This document shows, piece after piece, positions 48,375 to 60,300 of a stretch of 64,000 bases of DNA. How positions within the stretch are numbered: the first letter of the stretch is position 1; each line of letters begins with the position of its first letter. The stretch is from Siniperca chuatsi (taxonomy: Eukaryota > Chordata > Actinopteri > Centrarchiformes > Sinipercidae): the NCBI RefSeq assembly GCF_020085105.1, contig NC_058042.1:24250001-24314000 (forward strand), in the 5' to 3' direction. The notes under the pieces are model-generated. The model worked only from the letters and a program-made list of their open reading frames with translations. It had not been told where the DNA came from and searched no databases. A program made the position numbers and the translations under genes.

Positions 48375-51300
48375 ATGGTATGTAGTCCTTTGTCAGTAGT
48401 CCGCTGCTTTCCTCTGGGTTTTATAACGTTAGTATTGTCAAATTGGCGCTGAGGATCGTCGTGACTGATCGGGGGTTTTGAGTGGCAGGCCCCCCCCTCC
48501 TCCTCCCCGTGCATGCTGCCCTCCTGCCTGTCAGGCACCCAGCCGAGATCCCGGTGGCATTTGCTGTGTTTGCTGACTGTACTGCTAAAATACTGTGACT
48601 CGGACGTGATAATTGAAGTGTACACGGTGACACACTGTCTAGCGAGAAAACCCCCAAATCACACACGGGCGTACGTTAGCAGGCTAAATAGCTAGCTCGC
48701 TAGCGCTAAATGCTAGGGACTTAACCTAAGCTAACTAGCTGCGGTAGCTGGCTGATGTTAGCAGCGGTTTCTTTGTCATAAGACAACAGAGGCAGGGCTT
48801 CTCTTCACCAGACAGTCCTCTAGACACTAAACACATAAAAGAGTGCAGTTCAGAGCAGCTGGTACTTGTTTAAGACACATTTCTGCCAGCTGTCTTAGAT
48901 GTCGGACAAGGCACGCTGTCATTGCCAGTAACAAGTCAATGCCACCTTGAGTGGCTGCCAAGTCCGTTTAAACTGAATGCTCTTTATTCCGCCAGCGCCG
49001 GGAAAAGTTAAGTGATGTTGAAATAGCGCATTTATTATCTCCGACCTTTGTTAGACCTCTGTGCGCCCACTCATAACTATTTGCTATTTGGTGAGAGTTA
49101 AATGTTTTAGGCCTGCTGCAGACATTGCTGAAGACTTGTCTCAACATTTGTGTTTGTGCGTTGTAATTTTTCCTCTTCGTGTCAAGCACGGCCTCCTCTT
49201 TTTCCAAGAATTTCCTGTCTAGCCCTGTCGGATCTAGCAGACTGAGGAGCTCAGGGTGAACAGAAAGAGAAGATGCTATGTAGCCAAAGCTGTGAGTCAG
49301 ATTTGACCACACAGTGTGTGAGAGCTGGGTGATATTGACAACGTCTACTATCATAATAAACCCAGTACTCAGGTATTAACAATGAGATGATAGTTTAGAT
49401 TAGGAGTGGGCTACGTGGACAAAATCCTGTCATGGTATATGTAAGTTCATATCATGATATTGATACATGTTGTGATATAGGCTAGTCAATTTTCTAGAAA
49501 ATATTACCAGATGGGAATGTCTGACTGGACAAATAAAGAATCTTCATCACACTGATGTAAAAATGATGTTATTGCTATAGATGAGTCTTGCCCAAAATGG
49601 CCTCATACACCCCGAGATATTAAAGGGAGAGACACACACAATGTTTATAAGTAAAAACAAGTAATTGATCATGTGGATGTGATGGCTGAGCAGCTACAGA
49701 CATTTGTCGTTCATTTAGATCAAATTGAACAGTCAGATACATTCAACAGATGGTATAATTTAACTGTGTAAAACGAGGAAAATATCATTACCCAAATCTC
49801 AGATGATATTTAATCTCACATTAAGGTATTGATATATATCCCCTCCACGGTTTGTTCCTTTAGACACCAGAGCAGCTGGTGCCTGTCTTTTGCCTCAGTG
49901 TAAAACTGCCTTATTTCCCACAGTGCTGGCCTGAGCCGGTCACATGCTCCGGCTTACCCCTGGATGAGGGACACTCCTGTGCTGCTGCTCTGAGCAGTCT
50001 TAATAGCAGTCTGATAAACCAATGCCGGTTTATTAGAGCAGTCAGCATGATTTGATCTGTATCACCAATTCGTAATAGAGCTTTATTATTGCAAGTCACA
50101 GTCTCTTACGTAATAGTGGATGGTTGAACTGGTCATCAGCTTGGGCTTTAGTGTTCTATGAGCTGGTAGAAAATGATCTTTCATCACTTTGTTGTGCTCC
50201 AGAATTGACTCGAGCACTACTAGTATGTTAGAGTGAGTGTGAGTGTGTGTGTGTGTGTGTGTGTTTAACTGCTTGCATGTTTCAGCCTGCAGAGTGACTG
50301 TGGCATGCCTCTCTGAGCTCTGTTATCTCACACTCTAATCCATTTCCACCACACACACAAGCCCATTTGAAGATGACTGATTAAGTTTTTCCAGTGGCCC
50401 TGGACTGGGTTTTCAAAAATTTGGTTACACTCTCAGTTTGTTGATTTTTATGAATGGAGTGCTCCCCTGTAGTTCTTATCCAGCTGACCCCACCCAACTG
50501 CTTTCCCTAACTCTGCAGAGCTGTAGCTCCTGGTCAAGCATTCGGCTGACTTGCATGTGCTGTGTACTACCCAAAGAGCACTGGAGGGAACACCAACTCA
50601 GTATATCTTCTGTCTCTTATGTTGCAGTTATTGTACGATATGTGCAAAGAGAGGTATGCATTTATAGTAGTCCCTCTCTTTGTTATATCAGCAGAGAGGT
50701 TTAGAAGCAGTAACTCGGCGCTGTCCCTGCTGCTATCTCCTATCCTTAGACTGGTTTAACCTGGGTTTACATAGGCTCACATAACCATGAGCACCAGATG
50801 TTGAGAAGAATAGTTATCACATGCTTGACATTACTAGGTTATACAGCTGCTAGGATTCAGGGTGCCATGCTAGCATGGTATCAGCCCATGCTGTGCAGTC
50901 TTTCAGAGCTATGCCCAGGGGGCACAAGTGTGAGAGCTGAAGAGCTGTCACACTTTGGTCTCATGACTGTATGAACTGACTTTGCTTCTGTCTGCAGCCT
51001 TCCTTATCTGAAGGCTCTACAGAGTTTTTCCTGCATACACGAATGTTTGGCGCCCCTCAAAGAGGTTTTAGCCTATGATAAAGGAAAATCACCAGCACCA
51101 ATAAGTGAGAATAAAAGTAGCAATTCAAATCCTCTCCGAATGTGTTTAATAGCAATTTAATAAACAACTATTGAACAAGCAGAACATAAACTTAAAGGGA
51201 CAGTTCACCCCCCAAAAAATACATATTTTTCCTTTCACCTGTACTGCTGTTTATGCATCTAGATTGTTTTGGTGTGAGTTGCCGAGTTTTGGAGATATCG

Positions 51301-54300
51301 GCCGTAGAAATGTCTGCATTTTTTGTAAAATAATGGGACTATATGGCACTCTGCTTGTGGTATTCAAAGCGCCAAAAATACATTTGAAAAACTCAACAGC
51401 AAAGTCTCTTTCCAGAAATCATGACCCAGTTACTCAAGATTATCCACAGACCTTGTTGTGAGTAGTTTCATGTATTAACTATCAGTGCTCACAACAAGGT
51501 CTGGTTATCTTGAGTAACCGGGTCATGATTTCTTTTAAATATGATGTCTTTGACTTCCAGCAGTCAACTCACCTCTCATCCACAGTCGCTGTATTTTACA
51601 CATACAGCTGATACTGGATAAGCCAGCTAAGCTGCATTGTTTTGACTGGGCCTGAATGCTCCGCTGTGAAGTTAGCGCAAATGGGAAAGAGGACTTCTGT
51701 GATTTCTCATAAAATATTAGCCTGGACTCTATAACGTAGCGACCAGGTTACTTTGCTGTCTCCATCTCTCTCCTCTGCTCTCTGTCTGTGTCATGGATGT
51801 ATAAAGAGCTGCAGGTCTGTGTGTCTGTTTGACCGAGGGCGGGCCTGAGCTACACACACACAAGCAGAGCAGAGGCGGACAGGATGAAGCGTGGCTTCGG
51901 CTGCATTCACACACAAATTCTTTTATAGGTCTAGATCTCAGAACAACTACTGTGATGTGGCAAGGATTGCAAATTGATAAGGCCTGTCTGTGTTAAAATG
52001 TCTCATAGTGTGTGATACATTCTCTTTTAATGAAGCCAGGCCTATTTTGATCCTGCTTTGACTCTATCAAAGGGATAGCAAAATCTTTAGCACACTATTT
52101 CATGTCAGGAATTGAACACATTTTACTGGTAGTACTGGCTAGAGCTGTAAACTTGAGACTTGGATATGAGCCACACTTAGGTCACCAAAATCGGGACTTG
52201 CTATCTGACTTGGACTTGCCTGCTGTAAGATGTATTGTAAAGATTTCACATTGATTACATTTATGATTGTCCTGACATTGTGTCCTTAGAGGGTTAGGCA
52301 CATGGGACCACCTCGAAACATTTTGTTCTGAGCTCTCCTGACCTTTGTGTTTGAGTAAAGTCAAGTGTGCAAAATTAAGAAGCACTCATTCATTCTTTTT
52401 GGAGCACAGCCTTTTTATCAAATAAAGGTTCCATTAAAACACGGCCTCAGCCATTCAAAAAACACTATTGAAAGGAAAATATTCAAATCCGCTAAAACTC
52501 GAGCCCGACCGGTATGGGATTTTTGATTACCAATATGGCAGCCGATATAGTGAATTTTTGAGCTAGAATGAAAATAGACTTTTTCTAGGCCATGTGGATT
52601 GTGCACCGATTTTGCACCAACATGCCTATACAAATGTACTCAGAAGGTTGCTTTCTTAAACAAATAACTTTATTCAAGAATATTTAAGTTAAATATTTTT
52701 TAACATGCTAAATTGTTTGACAATGCATATTACATTGTCGAACAAGTGTAGAAATTAACACTGAGAAAATAATGAATGAATAAATAAAAATAAATAGCTA
52801 AATAAACATCAGTACTGTTCAGTATCAGTCAGTTGCTGAAGTAGCAGAAAATGCCATGGAAATACTCAGGTAAAGGTACGGTATTAAATGTACTTAGTTA
52901 ATTCCACCACTACTAAACCACATATTCTCTTATAACTTACTCTGTCAAACTCTGAGATTCAGGCTACAGCTTAGTTCAGATTCTGAACCGTTATTTCAAT
53001 GGCTTGAACTCTCAAACGCTTTTTCTTGCTAATCAAAACATGTCATCTGTAACAATATTTCGCTGTTAATGTAACGGTCACAAACATTAACTCATGGTTT
53101 GCTGCTGCTGGGTCAAGAGATAAACAGCTCCTCTGCTATAAATGTTCAGGGGAAACTTTCAACGTATCTGGTGGAAAAACAGGCTGCTGTGACTCCAATA
53201 TGGGGACGTTATTTATTCACATTTTAAAAACTAGAACCAGAGAATTCTTGGCATTTTTCCTTGAAAAATTGCTTAAATGGTTAATCGATTATCAAAATTG
53301 TTGCCGATTAATTTTCTGTCTAATCAATTAATCTACTACTCTTTCAGCTGTAATTGATTGCAGTACCAAAATATATGATGTCTGTGTCTATATGTAGATT
53401 TTTAGTACCTCTGGGGTTGTGCGGTACAACTGCAGTTCTCCTGTGATGTGACTTAATGCAAAGAGCATTATAGTGAGCAAGAACAGCGGTGAGGAATTAA
53501 GGTTATGGCATGGAAAAACCCATGACAGGAGCCTCTTGCTCACTGTACCGTGGAGGATGCCCCAGTTCTGTATCCATGCTTATAAATATAGCGAAATACC
53601 AGTGGTTCAATTGTAATTCTTGTTATATAATCTGAAACTTATCTCTTCAAACCCAAACTTATTTCTGTCTTCCATTACAAACTCTTTGAAGCCAGATCGC
53701 AGCCAGTACACTTTGATACAAATTTCTCAGAGTTAATGGGGAAAAACAGCAAAACATCATTTTGTTCTTACTGTTGGTTCTCTGAGAACCACTTTTCTCT
53801 TTGTCTACTGCTCACACTAAAGTGTTGACCCCATAGCCTCCGCTCTTTCTAATGGGTAATGGAATTGCTAAGCCAGATGTTATCTCACCGCATATTATGT
53901 CAGGCAGGGCCAGATGAATGATGGGTTGACAAGCCTGCCTTGTTACATTGTTGGGGATAAGATGGAGGGGGAAGGAAGAGCTCAGTTGGCAAGGTTTCTA
54001 AGTTCACAGTGTTGAGGGGTTTTTTTTGTGTGTGCGTTGGGAGATGACAGTAGGAAGATAAAGCGACAGCATCAGCATGTGATCAAATCTGTGTCTGTTC
54101 ATATGAACACATTTGCTCCCACAAACACAAGTTGGTGCAGATGAACACGCATGCATGCGCTTGCCCATGAACAAAAGTCACAGCCGCCTACATTGTTGAA
54201 CCCAGAGAGATGGAAAGGTGCTGGGTTATATTTCCTACAGGAACAGAGTAATCATAAAACGTGGCGCTTAGAGTAAGAAGCCAAAGAGGAAGAGGGAGGG

Positions 54301-57300
54301 AGCGAGGAAGTGGGAGAGTGTGTGTGTTTTTGGCAGGGGCTCTAATGTGCTTAAGTCTTTTGTTGCCTGACATTCTCAGGTACCATGGTTACAGGTTAGC
54401 AGAACACAGTCCGGCTTTATCTGCCTCATTAACACTTTCTTGGACCAAGACGACAGCAACGCTTTTATTGAAAGCGTTCTTCCACAGCGCAGCACAGAAA
54501 CCTCCCTTAAGTCGTAGGGTGTGTCTCACACCTGTCACTAGTTCAGCAGGTAATGAATCAATGTTTACCCTGCTGTGACAGTAGCAGAGTTGTAGTTACA
54601 CGTTCTATACCAGACTATAAACTGTACCCTATAAGCAAATCCTATTTTATTGTTGACTGTAATGATAGTATACTGTACAAGAAATTAATGGAATCATGTG
54701 CCATTTTTGTACTAACAGGAAATTATCATGTACAAGATGTGCATTGTTAGATGCACGTTCCTTTTGAACACTATTGCCAGTTTCAAATACAGAAACTTAA
54801 AGGAATAGAAGATTAATACCACAGAGCCAGAAAATGTTGAACTATTCCTTTTTAAAAAGTGCAACATTAACTTTTTTTTAGAGCCTCTTTAGAGCTGTGC
54901 ATGTGCACGTGGCTTTTTTGTGTAGATTTAGGGATTGTTATCAGTCTTCCAGGTGAACTCACTTTTTGTTTTCACCTCTAAATAAGTGGTTTTGATAATA
55001 TAACTAAATTGAAGGTTTGTCTCTACACTGTGTAACTAAGGGTTCAGAGCAAGATTCAGCCAAAACATAAATCCATATTGAAAGGGATAATAATTCCCTA
55101 TGCCAAGATAATAATTCACACCTACAAAAAACATCACACTCATCAGATCATCAGCCAGGAGGTCACAATAAATTTAAACTTTCAGACATGTCAACAGCTT
55201 GCAGGATAAGAATTTGGCAAAACAGTTATAGATACAAAGTCAGCAGCAGGTGACCAAAATGGAAATGAGAGACAAAATACTTGATTTTTGCATTTAAAAT
55301 GTAACCTTTCTGAAACATTTGTGTTTGCTGTCATCATTTCCCAACTCATAAATGTTCTCCAGAAGTGCACTATTGTGAGAAGAAAAATGATTCATCTTTC
55401 AGGATTGCTATGTCATGTGTGGACACGCCTACATTTTTCCATATGGGAGACCCTAATGTGATGTGCCACCGCCTTATGTAAATATGTGTTACGTTAGTCC
55501 ACAGGGGTAACATTAGTTTGCTGCCCTCAGTTTCATCTGGAATGAGTTTTTTTTTAAATTTTTTTTTTTAAATGCTGTCCTCTTGGAAATGAGTTTCAAA
55601 ATAAAGAGGCCTCTTGAAGTGTAAGTGCGGGGCCCGAGTTGTTTTGTGTGTACGGCATGAATCACAGTTGGTGGTGTGTCTTCAGTAGACAACTAGGTAT
55701 ATATCATTGAAGCCTCTGCCCATCCACTAATCCTCTCCCACACCCCCGCCTCCCTTGTCTCTTTCTCCCCAGCCTAAGTATAATATCTAGTTGGTCCCAG
55801 ACACATTCATCTTCCCCCTGAGTGGCTTCTTATAGATTAACAGTGGATGGAGTGTGGAGGCTGCAACTTCTCAATGATCACTCAGCTTTTAACTCAGGCT
55901 GGATCTGTAGGGTAACAGCATCGCTGTACACTTTGAGTCCTGTATGGAAATTTCTTCTGAGAGACGGATATTGAGAGAAGTATAGTGATTTGTTGCTGAT
56001 GATCCAGTGTTCAGGGGAGGCTGTGGTAACTGTGGTTTGTCCAGGAGATGCATGAAGAAGCCTTGGTATGTTCCTGTACAAAGCCCTTAAACACAGAGAT
56101 GAAGAGGAGGACATCCAGGTACGTACTCAGTGGCTCGGTGTCACTGGTCAAGTGGTGGCATGACCTGTTTGTTTAGACGTTTCCGTAAAACCGCCATTTG
56201 TTGTAGGCAGCATAGAACCTAAGGGACTATGGACGGGATTCTTGGCACCAGAGATAGGTGCCTAGGGATAGATGAAATGATTGATTGAAATTTAGACACT
56301 ATTCCTTTATGCTAAGTCATAAAGTCTATATTTAACTAGATGGAAACATTGACTAGTGAGCATCATTTGCAGCTAGCTCCAGCAGAAAATTTGCTGGTAA
56401 CTGCCTGGTTCACAACTTTTCCATCCCAGGTTGTTGTAACACTATTGTTTGAGTTTTAGGAATATTTGAAAAGCTTTGGTGTAAAGCAGGTGACTGTGTT
56501 TGCAGGTTTCCCTCTTTGTGCTGGGAGGGATTAATAGTGCTAATCGCTCATGGGTCCCTCTGAGCTGTACTGGGGGAACAATAAGGCATGAGCCATTGAT
56601 TGAAAATTCCTTATTTTTAAAAGAATAGTGATACAGGATGAGATTATTTTATTGCAGTTTATAACATCGGCTGTCACACGTTGCTGATGTGCCTCCTGAA
56701 CTGTAGTTGTCCTAATTTTCTATAGTAAATTTTAATTTTTTATTTAATAAACCTTCTAATCCCTTTTGATTTTCATAGACTAAATCCTGGATTAAGGGGT
56801 TACAAGCTCCCTTTTAGGATGTTTGGAGTTTATTATTTTCAGAGAAAATTGTTCTAACTGAAGTAAAACAGACAGCTCACCACTTTTTATTTATCCCCAT
56901 GTTCATTTTACTTGCTTTCCTTGTCTTTGTGAAACTACAATGGATATAATGTCAGCACTGTTTGTACAAACACTCAAATACTATACAGAGGAGCATTGTT
57001 TTTTAACATCCTCAGGGGACAATTTGCTTAGCAGCTTGAATGTATTACATGTAAACGTAATAAAGCCGTAAACACAAACTTGAGGAACATCAACTGCTGT
57101 CCACTGCTCACAATATGCAACTGTTTCTCTTTGTTCACAGTCCCAGAAACCCTGGATAGAAAGCACTTTCACCAAGAGGGAATGTGTGTACATACTTCCA
57201 GTGTCAAAGGACCCCCACAGGTATGTGCTTAGAAGTACTGCAGTGTGGTGATAGCCATGGAAACGGTGTAATTGTATGGTGTGTGTTAAAGTAGGCCCAA

Positions 57301-60300
57301 ACCCTAACCACTACTCTCACCAAAGAGTAAATGAGTCTGTTTCTACATAATTTCAATGTTTATGTCTGTCACTATAATTACAGCATTAAGTAAGAGAGAA
57401 GACTAGTGATGAAGCTGTGTGTCATATCTTCTTCCAGTCTTAGGGAGGGAATTTTATTAATTTCTAATCAGTCTGTTATTTTAGGAAGTTTGGATTTCAT
57501 CATTTCTATGACTTATTAGTTTCAGTGAAATCTGAATCCTTCATCAATGGAAATCACAATTTATTTCCTTGTTGACTGCCTTTGTATGTTGTAAAAATAA
57601 GAGATTATTTTCTGTGTATGTGAAGAACTGAAGTTCTTTTTCAAATGTAGCAGGATTTTTTTGCGGACTTACTGGAATCTTACAAGGCAGTGTTAAAATT
57701 GTATGGAAGGCTTCTTATTGGCTTGGCGCAAATGCCGCTCATTTACAGTGTGCCTTGTGTGCATGAGATGCACACACAAAGTAGCTCAATTAAAGGTACA
57801 GCAGCTGGTATAAAAGTCATCCACTTATAAAGAAATAGACAATATTAAATTACCATGAATTTTTACAAACAACATGTTTTTTTCTTTAAGTAGTTTCCCA
57901 CAGTAACACATATTTACTATTTAACTACCTCCTGTGTGTGTAAGCCATTTCTGTGTTTAGTTACACTTTCAAGAAGTTGCATTCCTTCCTTCCTTCTTGT
58001 AAACTCACAATGACACTGGGTTACTCTTTTCCCTGTGTTTTCTTTTGCATCAATTATTTGCCACTGGCTTTTCTCCACTAACTACAGTACGTGCTGCTGC
58101 TCGAAGATGATTCGGAGGTGTAAGTGAACGTGGGCCCATTTAACATTGGGCCAAAGGCCTGCATGTGATCGCAGTCAAAGTGAGAGTCCCCTTGGCAGGT
58201 TTCATAATGTTCTCTTGGTTAAAGGCCAATTTAACCGGGCTGCCTGCCCAGCTGACAGATAACCTTCCCTAATGTCCTCAAATGTCTACCAAGAACTTCC
58301 TTCTCGCTAGTAGAGATCAGACCATTAAAACTTTTCTTTGTATCTTTGCAAATGTACTCCACATTTAGGTGGTCCATATTTATTTAAATTTAAATCAGTG
58401 ATTAATTGTGTGGCTGTGAAATTCCTTCCAGATGCCTTCCAGGATGCCAGATTTGCCAACAGCTAGTCCGGTAAGTATTTGTTTGGTCTTTGTTTCACTC
58501 ATTCTTTGTTACCAGACAGGATTAGCCTGAGAGAATCCATGCTAACCGGTTCCTTTACACCAGAAAAAGCCTGCTGGCAAATTCTTTTACAGTGTAATTC
58601 CACTGAACAGCAATCCTCCTCAGGAAACAATTAACTTCCAGGCTTTGTGTGTCAGAATGCACATTCTCGCCTAAGGTAATTAAAGAAGGAGAGAAAACAA
58701 AAAAGCTTAGGTTGGTCATTAATTGTAATAATAATACATTGAAGAGATACATTAAAAGTAAAGCTCACCTACAGTGTTTGTCAAGTCTGTCAGACCTTGT
58801 CATCATGATTGGTTGTTAGGATAAAAGTTAAATTTTTTGTTAATATTAGGGCTGCATGATATGGTAAAAAAATATCATATTGCGATTATTTTGACAGATA
58901 TTACGAATGCGATATGATTCACGATTAGTGGGAATGATGTGACATTTGTTGGGGGTCTGTACCAAACAAACACATTTTCTTACATCTGAAAATCTAATCT
59001 AATCTTTAAAAAAACAAGATTTGTAGGCCAGAGCATCTCTGCAGCACTACAATGCTTCATTATAATGCTGCTTTGTCACAGATTTTATCTTTATCAAAAA
59101 ATTGCAGCTTCTGCAATTTGGATATTGCAATTTTGATAACATTTCGATTAATTGTGCAGCCCTGGTTAATATTATATTGAGATACTGTAAAGGGGAAAAT
59201 TAGGAATTTGGCTGTTTCAGATGTTACTCTTGAAATAGTCCACAAGCTTTACATTCTCACATGTCGCATGCGGTTTGCAGTGATAATAGGGAAAGATTTA
59301 CCATTTGAAATTCTTAGTCATTCTTGAAACAATGTGTCTTTTTTATTTAGACAGACAAATCCAATAACGACAGAGCTGCAAACATTAGCCTAAACTCTGA
59401 TATATTAACATTCAGGACCGGCTCCTAAACAGTAGAGAAATACTACACAGTGCTTGTGCATTTTTTTTTTGAAAATGTAACCAGAAAAATGGTAGTGTAA
59501 CCAGAAATGTTAGTTAGCCTATAACACAAGGTTAGCTTACTACTGTTGTAAGCTAACCTTGTGTCAGACGAACATGCTAATGTTTGCATCTTGTGTTAGA
59601 GCAGTTAAAGACACTGTTTGATCATTCTTTATACTTTAGCTCTTGTGTTTTTGGTTATGGAAAAGCAAAACAAACATACTGTGTGTCATAAATTAAGCAT
59701 AATTTAAATGTACTATTGTTAGTATTCTCTTTTACCAACTGTGTTCTGCAACAAAATTACTGTTAAGCAATAGAATTGAATAAGTATATTATTGTACTAT
59801 CAATTAAAAATGATTCTGTTCACCCTCAAGGTGCTGCTGTGGGCGGCTGGTGCGGCAGCATGTTGGCTTCACAGCCAGCTTGGCCACGAAGTACTCGGAT
59901 GTGAAGGTGGGTGAAAACCCCAACCTGTCCATGCCCGCGGTGGAGGAGTGGTCGGTGGAAAAACACACAGAGGCGAGCCCCACTGACGCCTATGGTGTCG
60001 TCAACTTCCAGGGAGGGTCTCACTCATACAGAGCCAAGGTAGGAGGGCAGATTCTTCACCGCTGGAGGGCACGTTTTTCATGTAAAAAGACAGCTTGCGA
60101 GTCTTGATAACTGTGGTATGGATTGTGGAAAAATTGTTTTCTTCAATGTAGATTTGTGTGGACTCACCCGTGATTAACCAACCACTTCAAGCTTAAAATT
60201 TAAAAAAAGGAAAATAAAAAGGGAAATGAATGGATCAAGTCTATCCTCAGTCTTTATTACTGGTGCTCATTATTAACATCTAGTGCTGATCAATTAGTTA

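Larger units (their letters stand above)
48378..57140 (+). other. trpm7: trpm7 intron 1 (8.8 kb)
   Basis: Starts in the CpG-rich promoter region and is otherwise mostly A/T-rich. Recognisable contents: a (GT)n microsatellite at 50235-50264, a long foldback repeat at 51190-51540, DNA-transposon-like sequence near 52500-52700, an (AATCGATTA)-type repeat fragment near 53275-53350, and a possible alternative first exon at 56068-56118. First introns this long often hold enhancers; none is identifiable here by eye. Confidence 0.6.

Noticed and set aside
48164-48385. A second open frame through trpm7 exon 1 that could be coding to the donor
   Set aside because: It would enter exon 2 in the wrong phase for the conserved SQKPWIES frame; the ATG at 48375 fits TRPM7 exactly.
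55878-56114. A 78-residue minus-strand frame
   Set aside because: No recognisable motif or splice context; it overlaps the candidate trpm7 alternative exon in antisense.
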